A model generated the notes under the pieces. It was not told the DNA's origin, did no database searches, and saw nothing but the letters and a program-made list of their open reading frames with translations. DNA of 64,000 bases, taken from assembly GCF_019635515.1 (NCBI RefSeq), contig NZ_JAHBZI010000001.1:1116001-1180000 (forward strand). Reading direction: 5' to 3'. The first letter of the stretch is position 1, and each line of letters begins with the position of its first letter. Origin of the DNA: Sphingomonas sp. Lineage in GTDB: Bacteria; Pseudomonadota; Alphaproteobacteria; Sphingomonadales; Sphingomonadaceae. Below are positions 8,722-17,609 of the stretch, one piece after another. The position numbers and the translations under genes were made by a program.

Positions 8722-10220
8722 CCGACAATCGCATCCGCAGCATCGTCATCGTCGGCGGGGGCACCGCGGGCTGGATGGCGGCGGCGACGCTGTCGCGGAT
8801 CCTCACCACGGAATATGCCAGCATCACCCTGATCGAATCCGATGCGATCGGCACGATCGGCGTCGGCGAGGCGACGATCCCGCAGATGGCGACCTTCAAT
8901 CGCATGCTCGGGCTCGACGAAGACCAGTTCATGCGCGAGACCCAGGGCACCTTCAAGCTCGGTATCAAGTTCATCGATTGGGCACGCAAGGGGCATATCT
9001 ACTATCACCCATTTGGTAAATATGGCTTGGATATGAAGGGTGTGTCATTCCATGCCTATTTCATGCGCCTTCACCAGATGGGAGAAGCTCCGGATATCGA
9101 TCAATGGTCGCTCCAGGCGATGGCGAGCCGCGACAATCGTTTCATGCGCCCGATCGATGCGGGCAATTCGCCGCTCAGCGAAATCCCTTACGCCTTCCAT
9201 TTCGATGCCGGTCTCTACGCCAAGTTTCTGCGCAATTATTCGGAAGAACGGCGTGTTGTGCGCCGCGAAGGCATGATCAACGAGGTCAGACTGCGCGGCG
9301 AGGACGGCTTCGTTCAGTCGGTCGTCCTCCAGGACGGTAGCGAGATCGAAGGCGATCTGTTCATCGATTGCTCGGGCTTCCGCGGGCTGATCATCGAGCA
9401 GACGCTCAAGGCGGGCTATACCGACTGGTCGAAATACCTGCCGTGCAACCGCGCCATCGCGGTGCCATGCGAAAGCATCGACGAATGGACGCCCTATACC
9501 CAATCGACCGCGCACAGCGCCGGCTGGCAATGGCGCATCCCGCTCCAGCACCGCATCGGCAACGGCCACGTCTTCTGCTCCGAATTCATGAGCGATGACG
9601 AGGCGACCAGCATCCTGCTCGCCAATCTCGACGGCAAGCCGCTCGCCGATCCGCGCACCGTCCCGTTCATGACCGGCCACCGCAATAAATTATGGGTCAA
9701 GAACTGCGTCGCGCTCGGCCTGTCGGGCGGGTTCATCGAGCCGCTCGAATCCACCGCGATCTGGCTGGTCCAGTCTGGCCTGTCGCGCTTCCTGACGATG
9801 TTCCCGGATCGCAATTTCAATCAGGCCGACATCGATCGCTACAACCGGATCATGACCACTGATTATGAGGAAATCCGCGACTTCCTCGTCCTTCACTACA
9901 ACGCCACCGAGCGCGACGATTCGCCATTCTGGGACTATTGCCGCAATATGGAGATTCCGGAGCGTTTGGCGGAAAAGATGCGGGTGTTCCGCACGCATGG
10001 CCGCTGTTTTCGCGAGAATGAGGAATTGTTCAATGATACCAGTTGGTTCGCGGTCATGCACGGCCAGCTGATGACCTCGCAATCCTATGATCCCGTCGCC
10101 GACATCATGAGCCTGGAGGAGACCCGCTCGCGCCTCGACCACATCCGCGAAGCGATCGCCAATTCGGCCGATTACATGCCCAAGCACAAGGACTTTGTCC
10201 GCGAGCATTGCGCGGCATGA
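8718..10220 (+). CDS. Flavin-dependent tryptophan-halogenase family protein 4
   Basis: A 500-residue halogenase. ATG at 8718 is chosen for its ATGA overlap with the previous gene rather than the longer reading from 8682. It carries GGGTAGWM, GVGEATIP, K80 (GTFKLGIKF), WQWRIP at 270-275 (exact WxWxIP) and IEPLEST with E344-S345. The catalytic set is complete. It is the last halogenase of the operon, and its stop overlaps the start of the GH43 gene, tying halogenase and glycoside-hydrolase translation together. No signal peptide is visible, so the enzyme should be cytoplasmic whereas the hydrolases downstream are exported. Confidence 0.92.
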   Translation: MTDNRIRSIVIVGGGTAGWMAAATLSRILTTEYASITLIESDAIGTIGVGEATIPQMATFNRMLGLDEDQFMRETQGTFKLGIKFIDWARKGHIYYHPFGKYGLDMKGVSFHAYFMRLHQMGEAPDIDQWSLQAMASRDNRFMRPIDAGNSPLSEIPYAFHFDAGLYAKFLRNYSEERRVVRREGMINEVRLRGEDGFVQSVVLQDGSEIEGDLFIDCSGFRGLIIEQTLKAGYTDWSKYLPCNRAIAVPCESIDEWTPYTQSTAHSAGWQWRIPLQHRIGNGHVFCSEFMSDDEATSILLANLDGKPLADPRTVPFMTGHRNKLWVKNCVALGLSGGFIEPLESTAIWLVQSGLSRFLTMFPDRNFNQADIDRYNRIMTTDYEEIRDFLVLHYNATERDDSPFWDYCRNMEIPERLAEKMRVFRTHGRCFRENEELFNDTSWFAVMHGQLMTSQSYDPVADIMSLEETRSRLDHIREAIANSADYMPKHKDFVREHCAA

Positions 10221-11908
10221 AGGCGCTCCTCGCCTCGCTGGCGCTTTTGCTCGCCACGCCCGCCACGGCGCAGCCGGTCGCGCGCTTCGACTGGTTCCAT
10301 TATCAGGGTGCCGACGCGATCGACGCGCTGCCGCTCGCGCCGAACGAATACCGCAACCCGATCCTGCGCGGCTTCTATCCCGATCCCTCGGTCACGCGTG
10401 TCGGGGACGATTTCTACCTCGTCACCTCCACCTTCAGCTATTTCCCCGGCATCCCGGTCTTCCATTCGAAGAACCTCGTGGACTGGACCCAGATCGGCAA
10501 CGCCATCGACCGGACGGACATGCTCGATTTCAAGCAGCTCGGCCTGTCGCGCGGCGTGTTCGCGCCGACCATCCAAGCCAAGGATGGTGTCTTCTACATC
10601 CTCAACACCTGCGTCGATTGCGGCGACAATTTCGTGATCACCGCCAAGAACCCCGCCGGCCCCTGGTCCGATCCGATATGGCTGCCCGCGCTCAATGGCG
10701 GGATCGATCCGTCGCTGTTCTTCGACGAGGATGGCCGCACCTGGATTCTCAACAACGGCCCGCCCGAGGGCACGCCCGAATATCAGGGTCACCGCGCGAT
10801 CTGGATCCAGGAGTTCGATCTCAAGACGCTCAAGTCGTTCGGCCCGCGCACCGTGCTGGTCAATGGCGGTGTCGATTTCTCGAAGAAGCCGATCTGGATC
10901 GAAGGCCCGCATATCTTCCGCAAGGACGGCTGGTATTATCTCAGCTGCGCCGAGGGCGGCACCGCCGAGGGGCATAGCCAGGTCATCCTGCGCTCGAAAA
11001 ACGTCACCGGCCCGTTCCTGCCCAATCCGAACAATCCGGTGCTGACCCAGCGCGACCTGCCGATGGACCGCGATCACCGCATCACCTCCGCCGGCCACGC
11101 CCAGCTCGTCACCACGCCCGACGGCAAATGGTGGGCGACCTTCCTGGCGGTGCGTCCTTACGCCGGCGATTTCTACACCACCGGCCGCGAGACATTCCTG
11201 CTGCCGGTCGAATGGGAGAACGGCTGGCCGGTCATCACCCGCCCGGGCCAGGCGATCCCGCTCACCCATGCGCGTCCGGCGCTGCCGGCCGCCGCGGAGC
11301 CACCCGTGCCGCTGAACGGCGCCTTCACCTATACCGAGCGCTTCGGCGGCAAGCCGCTCGGCCCCGAATGGATGATGCTACGCAATCCGCGCGCGCCCTG
11401 GTACGAGGTCGACAAATACGGCCTGAACCTCACCGCGCGGCCGGTCGGTCTCGGCGACAATGGCAACCCGTCATTCCTTGTCCGCCGCCAGCAGCACACC
11501 AGCGCCAGCGCCACCACCGCGCTGCGTTTCACCCCGCAAAAAGACGGCGACCGCGCTGGTCTCGCGATATTCCAGAACGACGATTATTGGATGTCCGTCG
11601 GTTTGAAGCGGGCTGGTGGGCAGTTGCTTCTCACCGTCGATCGCCGCGACGGTCCGAACGATCCGAAGCTTGGCAAGACGGTCTTTCAGGTCGTCAATCC
11701 GCGCATCGGCGAGAATGCGCTGGAACTGAGGATCGCGGTCGAAAAGAACGTCTATCATTTCAGCTACAGCGTCGATCACGGTGCCGCCAACTATACCCCG
11801 AGGGTCTGGCGTCCGCTCGGCGCGATCGAGACCGACAGCCTTACCACCAGGACCGCTGGCGGGTTCGTCGGCTCGGTCTTCGGCCTCTTCGCTGCCACCG
11901 GAGAATAG
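10217..11908 (+). CDS. GH43 beta-xylosidase / alpha-L-arabinofuranosidase, exported
   Basis: A 563-residue glycoside hydrolase family 43 enzyme with a signal peptide ending at about TATAQ (19). The five-bladed propeller shows the three acidic residues of the family: base D56 in FYPDPSV, D164 in GGIDPSLFF, and acid E229 in IWIEGPHIF. A C-terminal jelly-roll domain (about 350-560) matches the beta-xylosidase C-terminal concanavalin-like domain, as in the XynB-like subfamily. It would release xylose or arabinose from xylo-oligosaccharides in the periplasm. ATG 10217 overlaps the preceding halogenase stop and is preferred over TTG 10208. Exact specificity cannot be read from sequence. Confidence 0.92.
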   Translation: MKALLASLALLLATPATAQPVARFDWFHYQGADAIDALPLAPNEYRNPILRGFYPDPSVTRVGDDFYLVTSTFSYFPGIPVFHSKNLVDWTQIGNAIDRTDMLDFKQLGLSRGVFAPTIQAKDGVFYILNTCVDCGDNFVITAKNPAGPWSDPIWLPALNGGIDPSLFFDEDGRTWILNNGPPEGTPEYQGHRAIWIQEFDLKTLKSFGPRTVLVNGGVDFSKKPIWIEGPHIFRKDGWYYLSCAEGGTAEGHSQVILRSKNVTGPFLPNPNNPVLTQRDLPMDRDHRITSAGHAQLVTTPDGKWWATFLAVRPYAGDFYTTGRETFLLPVEWENGWPVITRPGQAIPLTHARPALPAAAEPPVPLNGAFTYTERFGGKPLGPEWMMLRNPRAPWYEVDKYGLNLTARPVGLGDNGNPSFLVRRQQHTSASATTALRFTPQKDGDRAGLAIFQNDDYWMSVGLKRAGGQLLLTVDRRDGPNDPKLGKTVFQVVNPRIGENALELRIAVEKNVYHFSYSVDHGAANYTPRVWRPLGAIETDSLTTRTAGGFVGSVFGLFAATGE

Positions 11909-11911
11909 ACG

Positions 11912-13726
11912 ATGCGCCTGCTACTCCTCGCAGCCCCCTTGCTTGCCGGCGCGATGATTCCGCCGCCGCTGCCTATCCATCTCAACCGGCTCGGCTTCGA
12001 GCCCGGCGATGCCAAGATCGCGATCGTCCATGGCTGGGACGTGCCGTATGACTGGAAGCTGGTCGATGCTGCGGGCAAGACGCTGCTGAGCGGCAAGGCT
12101 GTGTTGTACGGCAAGGATGAAGCCTCCGGCGCGTCCAACCTCCAGCGCGTCGATTTCAGCGCCTATCGCGGTGAGGGCGAGGGCTATCGGCTGATCGTCG
12201 CGGGCGCGCCCAGCGAGCCGTTCGCGATCCGCCGCAATCTCTACGCTCCGCTCGCCAGGGACGCGCTCGCCTTCTTCTATCATCAGCGCGCCGGCGTGCC
12301 GATCGAAGCGCGCTTCGTCGGCCAGAAATGGGCGCGCCCCGCCGGGCATGCGCGCGAACTCGCCAAATGCTTCACCGGAAAGGATGAGCGTGGCACCGAA
12401 TGGCCCGCCTGCGGCTACGCGCGGGATGTGCGCGGCGGCTGGTACGACGCCGGCGACCACGGCAAATATGTCGTCAATGGCGGCATCTCGCTGTGGACGC
12501 TGCTCAACGCCTATGAGCGCCGCCCGAACGCCTTTCCGGACAAGTCGTTGAAGATTCCCGAAGCGGGCAATGGCGCCAGCGATCTGCTCGACGAAGCGCG
12601 CTACGAGATGGAATGGATGCTGCGGATGCAATTGCCCGAGGGGCAGCATGTCCGTGTCCCCGTCGGCCCGTTCAAGCCGCTCGCGCCCGGCCAGAATCCC
12701 TGGACCGCCGCGCCCGCGGATTTCGTCGAAATCGATGCCGGCGGCATGGCGCTCCAGAAGGTCGCAGACCGCAACTGGACCAAGCTGCCGATGCCGCCGC
12801 AGGACGACCCCGAGGAACGCCTGCTATACCCGCCCACCACTGCCGCGACGCTCAACCTCGCCGCCGTCGCCGCCCAATGCGCGCGGTTATGGAAGAATGT
12901 GGACGATGCTTTTGCTGCGCGCTGCCTGGGTGCAGCAAAAAGCGCCTGGGGTGCAGCAAAGCGCAATCCGGAGGTGCTGGCGACCAACAGCTTCACCGGC
13001 AGCGGCGGCTATGGCGACCGCGATGTCTCAGACGAATTCTACTGGGCTGCGGCGGAGCTTCTCGTCACCACCGGTGCGGATGAATTTGCGCAAGTGGTGC
13101 AGCATTCTCGGCATTTCCACGAGGATGTACGAGAGCCGTCATGGCCCGGCACTGCCGCGCTCGGCACGATGCTGCTGGCGACCCGCCCAGCCTCGCTTCC
13201 CGCAGCCGAGGTCAAGCGCCTCCAGTCCGCGGTTATCGCCGCCGCCGATCGCTTCCTCAACGACGCTGGCGGCAACGGTTATGCGATTCCCTACATCGCC
13301 AGGGACTATCCCTGGGGTTCCAATTCCAGCCTGCTCAACCGCGCGATGATCCTCGCCACCGCGCATGATCTGAGCGGCGACGCCAAATATCGTGCCGGCG
13401 TGATCGCGGCGCTCGATTACGTCCTGGGCCGCAACCCGATGAACGTGTCCTATGTCAGCGGCTACGGCGCCCGCTCGATGCAGAACCCGCACCACCGCTT
13501 CTGGGCGCATTCGCTCGACAAGAAACTGCCCGGGCCTCCCCCCGGTGTGCTCTCCGGCGGCCCCAACTCGACCAACATGTCGGACGATATCGCGAAGGCG
13601 ATGAAGGGCCGATGCGCGCCGCAGATGTGCTGGGCAGACGACATCCACGCCTTCGCGCTGAACGAGGTGGCGATCAACTGGAACGCGCCGCTGTTCTGGG
13701 TCGCGGCTTGGGCCGATAGCGACTGA
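11912..13726 (+). CDS. GH9 glycoside hydrolase with CelD N-terminal Ig domain
   Basis: A 604-residue family 9 enzyme, three bases after GH43 and preceded by GGAGAA. A short hydrophobic leader is followed by an Ig-like CelD_N domain (about 20-105, PIHLNRLGFEPGDAK) and an (alpha/alpha)6 catalytic domain. Catalytic features are WYDAGDHGKY with D179/D182 and the C-terminal proton donor E585 in LNEVAINWNAP. The NPMNVSYVSGYG and NPHHR motifs are also typical. GH9 members act on beta-1,4-glucans and some on xyloglucan or mixed-linkage glucan; here it sits with xylose genes, so a hemicellulose substrate is plausible. The product is likely periplasmic or secreted. Confidence 0.92.
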   Translation: MRLLLLAAPLLAGAMIPPPLPIHLNRLGFEPGDAKIAIVHGWDVPYDWKLVDAAGKTLLSGKAVLYGKDEASGASNLQRVDFSAYRGEGEGYRLIVAGAPSEPFAIRRNLYAPLARDALAFFYHQRAGVPIEARFVGQKWARPAGHARELAKCFTGKDERGTEWPACGYARDVRGGWYDAGDHGKYVVNGGISLWTLLNAYERRPNAFPDKSLKIPEAGNGASDLLDEARYEMEWMLRMQLPEGQHVRVPVGPFKPLAPGQNPWTAAPADFVEIDAGGMALQKVADRNWTKLPMPPQDDPEERLLYPPTTAATLNLAAVAAQCARLWKNVDDAFAARCLGAAKSAWGAAKRNPEVLATNSFTGSGGYGDRDVSDEFYWAAAELLVTTGADEFAQVVQHSRHFHEDVREPSWPGTAALGTMLLATRPASLPAAEVKRLQSAVIAAADRFLNDAGGNGYAIPYIARDYPWGSNSSLLNRAMILATAHDLSGDAKYRAGVIAALDYVLGRNPMNVSYVSGYGARSMQNPHHRFWAHSLDKKLPGPPPGVLSGGPNSTNMSDDIAKAMKGRCAPQMCWADDIHAFALNEVAINWNAPLFWVAAWADSD

Positions 13727-13752
13727 GCGGTACGAGCCAGCCTACTCTAGCC

Positions 13753-13859
13753 CGTCACCCCGGACTTGTTCCGGGGGCCACCGTGCCGAATGCGATGGTC
13801 TCTATGATCCAGCGCCGCGAAAGCCGCTTAGTGGACCCCGGAACAAGTCCGGGGTGACG
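13753..13859. repeat. Inverted repeat between convergent GH9 and GH3 genes
   Basis: Arms 13753-13776 and 13836-13859 are exact 24-nt reverse complements (core CCCCGGACTTGTTCCGGGG), separated by 59 bp. Each arm is itself partly palindromic. This looks like a sphingomonad intergenic palindromic element and may act as a bidirectional terminator. Confidence 0.85.
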
Positions 13860-13883
13860 GGGAGGGGATAGCTCCCAATCGTC

Positions 13884-16280
13884 TCACTTCACCGTAAGCG
13901 TCACGCTCTTCAGCTTCACCGAATCCGGCCCGGACGAGATCGTGAACGTCCCCGGCTCCACCACCCGCTTCATATCGACATTCCACAGCGACAGGTCGCG
14001 CGGGGTCAGCTCGAACTGGACGGTCTTCTTCTCGCCCGGCGCCAGCGTCACCCGCTCGAAGCGCTTCAGTTCCTTCACCGGCCGGGTCACGCTGGCCAGA
14101 TCGTCACGCACATAGAGCTGAACCACTTCGTCGCCCGCGCGCGTGCCGGTGTTGGTCACCTCGACACTCACCTTGACGTTGTTCAGCCGCCCGATCACCG
14201 GCGTCGCCAGCACGGGCGCGCCGATGTCGAAAGTCGTGTAGGAAAGCCCGTAGCCGAACGGATAGAGCGGGCTGGTCTCGGCGAAGAGATAGCCGCGCCG
14301 CGCGCTCGGCTTGTGGTTGTAGAACATCGGCAACTGGCCAACATCGCGGGCGATCGTCACCGGCAGCTTGCCGCCAGGATTGGCGCGGCCGAACACCACG
14401 TCCGCCACCGCGTTCCCGGTCTCCTGTCCGAGATACCAGCCCTCGATCAGTGCCGGCGCGTTCTCCGCCAGATATTTCACCGCCAGCGGCCGGCCGTTGA
14501 GGAGCAGCACCACCACCGGCTTGCCGAGCGCGAGCAGCTCCTTGGCGAGCTGATTCTGCGGCCCGATCAGCTCGAGCGAATTGCGGTCGCCCAGATGGTT
14601 GTCGGCCCATGCCTCGCGGCTCAATTGCTCGTTGTCGCCCAGCACCAGGAAGATCACATCGGCGTTCTTCGCCACGTCCACCGCCTCGGCGCGCAGCTTG
14701 TCGTTGGTGGCGTCATCGACCAGCTCGACCGCGTCCTCGGCCCAGACGCGGCTCTTGGTCAGCTTCACCCCCTCGGCGAAATCGACCTCGAACTTGCCCT
14801 TGCCCTCGGCCTTCAGCCCTTCGAGCACGCTGACCACATGGCGGGGAATGTCCGAATAGCCGCCGATTGGCGTGTCGTTGGCATGCGTGCCGATCACCGC
14901 CATCCGCTTGATCTTGCTTGCGTCGAGCGGGAGCAGCCCGCCGTCATTCTTGAGCAGCACCATCGCCTCGCGCGCGGCTTCGCGGGCGAGCGCGATCGCG
15001 TCGGGCGTCTCGGTCTTCTTCGCCGCCGCCTTGGCATCGACATAGGGATTTTCGAACAGCCCCGCGTTGAACTTGAGCTTGAGGATGCGGCGCACCGATT
15101 CATCGATCTGCGCCTCGCTCACCCGGCCTTCGCGGACGAGCTTGGGCAGCAGCGCATAGGCCTCGCCGTCCGGGGTCTCGAAATCGACCGTCGCGTCGAG
15201 CGCGCGCACGGCCGCGTCCTCGAGATTGTCGAACATCTTGTGGCGGGTCATCAGCTCGCGGATCGCGAAATAGTCGCTGAGCAGCACGCCCTTGAAGCCC
15301 CATTCCTGGCGCAGCACGTCGTGCAGCAGCCAGCGATTGGCGTGGCTGGGGATGCCGTCGATCTCGTTGTACGAGGGCATCACCGACATCACCGGCAATT
15401 CGGTCACCGCGCGTTCGAACGGCGGGAAGAAATTCTCGCGCAGGGTCCGCTCGGAGACGGTCGCCGGGCCGATGTTGGTGCCGCTCTCGGGCGCGCCGTG
15501 GCCGGTCATGTGCTTGAGCGTGACATAGACCTTGTCGGGCGCCAGCGGCAGCGTCGTGCCCTGGAAACCGCGGATCGCGGCCAGGCCCATCTCGCCGACC
15601 AGATACGGATCCTCGCCATAGGTCTCCTCGATCCGGCCCCAGCGCGGATCGCGGGCGATATCGACCACCGGCGCCAGCGCCAGATTGGCGCCGCGCGCGC
15701 GCATCTCGCGCGCTGCGACCGAGAAGATCTTCTCCTGCAGCTTGGGGTTCCAGGTAGAGGCGAGGGCGATCGCCTGCGGGAAGCTCGTCGCCCCCGGCGC
15801 GACATAGCCGTGCAGCGCTTCCTCATGCATGATCAGCGGAATGCCGAGCCGCGTCTTCTCCACCGCCCATTTCTGCGCGGCGTTGATGTAGCGCGCGGTA
15901 TCTTCCGGCCCGCGATTGACCGTGCCCGCCGCGGCGCCCGCGGCCGGCCCCTGGGTGATCGCGCGGCGGTCATAGGGGCGCGAGATCTGGCCGAGGCCGT
16001 TGGGGAAGTTCACGCTCGCCTTGGCCGCGTCGAATTCGCCCTCGGGGGTCTGGATCTTGTCCTTGGCCAGCCAGACCGCGACCATCTGCTGAACCTTTTC
16101 CTCCAGCGTCATCCGCTTGAGCAGATCCTCGACACGCGCATCGATCGGCTGCGAGGCATCCTTGTACAGCGGCTTCTCGGCCTTGCTCTGCGCGAAAGCG
16201 GGCGCCGCCGCGATGGGCGTGAGCGCGGTCGCGGCCAAAGCGGCGAGGGCGGTCACGGACAAGCGGTTGAAAAGACGCAT
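13884..16280 (-). CDS. GH3 beta-glucosidase / beta-xylosidase, periplasmic
   Basis: A 798-residue family 3 glycoside hydrolase. A signal peptide ends near PAFAQ (31). The N-terminal barrel carries K256-H257 (LKHMTGHG) and the nucleophile D336 in GVLLSDYFAI. The alpha/beta sandwich follows (VLLKNDGGLLPL, LGDNEQLSREAW), and a fibronectin III-like domain closes the protein (about 700-790). AGGAGAGAG precedes the ATG. It would remove glucose or xylose from non-reducing ends of oligosaccharides imported through the receptor. It is divergent from lacI and shares operator 3 with it. The substrate (glucoside or xyloside) cannot be decided from sequence. Confidence 0.93.
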   Translation of the reverse strand: MRLFNRLSVTALAALAATALTPIAAAPAFAQSKAEKPLYKDASQPIDARVEDLLKRMTLEEKVQQMVAVWLAKDKIQTPEGEFDAAKASVNFPNGLGQISRPYDRRAITQGPAAGAAAGTVNRGPEDTARYINAAQKWAVEKTRLGIPLIMHEEALHGYVAPGATSFPQAIALASTWNPKLQEKIFSVAAREMRARGANLALAPVVDIARDPRWGRIEETYGEDPYLVGEMGLAAIRGFQGTTLPLAPDKVYVTLKHMTGHGAPESGTNIGPATVSERTLRENFFPPFERAVTELPVMSVMPSYNEIDGIPSHANRWLLHDVLRQEWGFKGVLLSDYFAIRELMTRHKMFDNLEDAAVRALDATVDFETPDGEAYALLPKLVREGRVSEAQIDESVRRILKLKFNAGLFENPYVDAKAAAKKTETPDAIALAREAAREAMVLLKNDGGLLPLDASKIKRMAVIGTHANDTPIGGYSDIPRHVVSVLEGLKAEGKGKFEVDFAEGVKLTKSRVWAEDAVELVDDATNDKLRAEAVDVAKNADVIFLVLGDNEQLSREAWADNHLGDRNSLELIGPQNQLAKELLALGKPVVVLLLNGRPLAVKYLAENAPALIEGWYLGQETGNAVADVVFGRANPGGKLPVTIARDVGQLPMFYNHKPSARRGYLFAETSPLYPFGYGLSYTTFDIGAPVLATPVIGRLNNVKVSVEVTNTGTRAGDEVVQLYVRDDLASVTRPVKELKRFERVTLAPGEKKTVQFELTPRDLSLWNVDMKRVVEPGTFTISSGPDSVKLKSVTLTVK

Positions 16281-16324
16281 TTCTCTCTCCTGATGCGCAG
16301 CGCTGCGGCGCTGTCTTGCAATAT

Positions 16325-16338
16325 TGGTAGCGCTATCA
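16325..16338. promoter_or_regulatory. LacI-type operator 3, between GH3 and lacI
   Basis: TGGTAGCGCTATCA, 45 bp from the GH3 start and 87 bp from the regulator start. A single site could repress GH3 and autoregulate the regulator. Confidence 0.8.
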
Positions 16339-16381
16339 ACTATAGATGCGGACTCGTTACGGTCAACTGTGGACGGAGATT

Positions 16382-16403
16382 GTTACGGGATTGCATCCGT
16401 AAC
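16382..16403. promoter_or_regulatory. Dyad upstream of the LacI-type gene
   Basis: GTTACGG (16382-16388) and CCGTAAC (16397-16403) form a 7-bp inverted repeat 22 bp before the regulator ATG. Its role is unknown; it differs from the AGCGCT operators. Confidence 0.4.
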
Positions 16404-16425
16404 ATCGCGGGCCTATCCCTCCGCC

Positions 16426-17526
16426 ATGAGCAGACCCAGCCGCAGAAGCAGAGGCACGGTAACCGTGCAGGACGTCGCCCGGGCAGCAGGCGTATCGGCG
16501 ATGACGGTCTCCCGCGTCGTGAACGGCGGCGCCAATGTCCGCGAGACCACCCGCGTCGCAGTGCTCGAAGCGATCTCGAAGCTCAATTATTCGCCCAACA
16601 GCGCCGCGCGCAGCCTGGCCGCCGGTGAGGCGACCCAGATCGGGTTGCTCTATTCGAACCCGTCGGCCGCCTATCTTTCGCAATTCCTGATCGGTGCGCT
16701 CGCCGCCGCGCGCAAGGCCGGCTGCCACCTGGTCCTCGAATCCTGCGAAGGCGAACGTGCCGACGAACAGGCCGAAGCGACGCGCCAGTTCGTCGCCACC
16801 TCGGTCGAGGGCGTGATCCTGCCGCCGCCGCTGTCGGAGGCCGCGCCGGTTCGCGCCGAACTCGAAGCTGCCGGTATCCCCTGGGTGTCGGTGGCGATGG
16901 GACTCCCGCCCGCGCGCAGCCTCAACGTCCGCATCGACGATTTCGCCGCCGCCGCCGCGATGACCCGGCATCTCATCGATCTCGGCCACACCCGGATCGG
17001 CTTCATCCGTGGCAACCCCAACCAGACCTCGTCGGCCGAGCGCTATCGCGGCTTCGTCTCGGCGCTCGAAGACGCCGGGCTCGACGTTAAGGCGATGCCG
17101 GTCGAGCAGGGCTATTTCACCTTCCGCTCGGGCATCGTCGCTACCGAGCGGCTGCTTGACCGCGCCGATCCGCCGAGCGCGATCTTCGCCTCGAACGACG
17201 ATATGGCCGCGGCTGCGGTAGGGGTCGCGCATCGGCGCGGGCTGCATGTGCCGCAGGATCTCAGCATCGTTGGCTTTGACGATACTTCGCTCGCCACCAC
17301 CATCTGGCCCGAACTCACCACCGTGTCGCAGCCGATCGCGGCGATGGCCGAGTCCGCGCTCAATCTGTTGCTCGCCCGTCTGCGCGAACGGCGCGGCGCC
17401 GATAGCGGCAAGCTGGAAGAGCAGGTGCTCGATCACGAACTGATCGTCCGCGAATCTTCCGGCCCGCCGCGCGCCGTGGGAGGGTCGGCCAGGCCCGCCG
17501 CGAGCAAGGCGGCCAAGCGACGCTGA
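16426..17526 (+). CDS. LacI-family transcriptional regulator of the sugar locus
   Basis: A 366-residue LacI/GalR repressor. ATG 16426 (MSRPSRRSRG) is preferred over 16324 because the longer reading runs across the operator. The helix-turn-helix is TVQDVARAAGVSAMTVSRVVNG (about 12-33), with a hinge ending NYSPNSAARSLA. A periplasmic-binding-like sensor domain follows (GLLYSNPSAAYLSQ to VGFDDTSLATTIWPELTTV). The palindromic AGCGCT sites found at five local promoters fit the usual LacI-family central-CG operator, so this protein is the likely binder. The inducer could be xylose, xylonate or an oligosaccharide. The Lys/Arg-rich C-terminal tail (about 340-366) is unusual in length. Confidence 0.93.
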   Translation: MSRPSRRSRGTVTVQDVARAAGVSAMTVSRVVNGGANVRETTRVAVLEAISKLNYSPNSAARSLAAGEATQIGLLYSNPSAAYLSQFLIGALAAARKAGCHLVLESCEGERADEQAEATRQFVATSVEGVILPPPLSEAAPVRAELEAAGIPWVSVAMGLPPARSLNVRIDDFAAAAAMTRHLIDLGHTRIGFIRGNPNQTSSAERYRGFVSALEDAGLDVKAMPVEQGYFTFRSGIVATERLLDRADPPSAIFASNDDMAAAAVGVAHRRGLHVPQDLSIVGFDDTSLATTIWPELTTVSQPIAAMAESALNLLLARLRERRGADSGKLEEQVLDHELIVRESSGPPRAVGGSARPAASKAAKRR

Positions 17527-17558
17527 CAACGCTTGCTTTTCCTCCGCGTCCGGGCCAC

Positions 17559-17572
17559 CGTTACCGCTAACA
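17559..17572. promoter_or_regulatory. LacI-type operator 4, sugar porter-xylD unit
   Basis: CGTTACCGCTAACA, centred on ACCGCT instead of AGCGCT. The outer bases fit the consensus in the right half. It lies 37 bp before the porter start; it is the weakest of the set together with operator 2. Confidence 0.55.
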
Positions 17573-17609
17573 CGCCGCAAGAATCGCGGCGGCAAGGAGG
17601 GGAAGTTTG

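Noticed and set aside
13753-13859. Possible CRISPR or insertion-sequence end
   Set aside because: There is one pair of arms, no regular array and no transposase; a palindromic intergenic element fits better.
14313-16628. 771-residue ORF on the plus strand
   Set aside because: It is antisense to the GH3 gene, which has clear catalytic motifs and a signal peptide.
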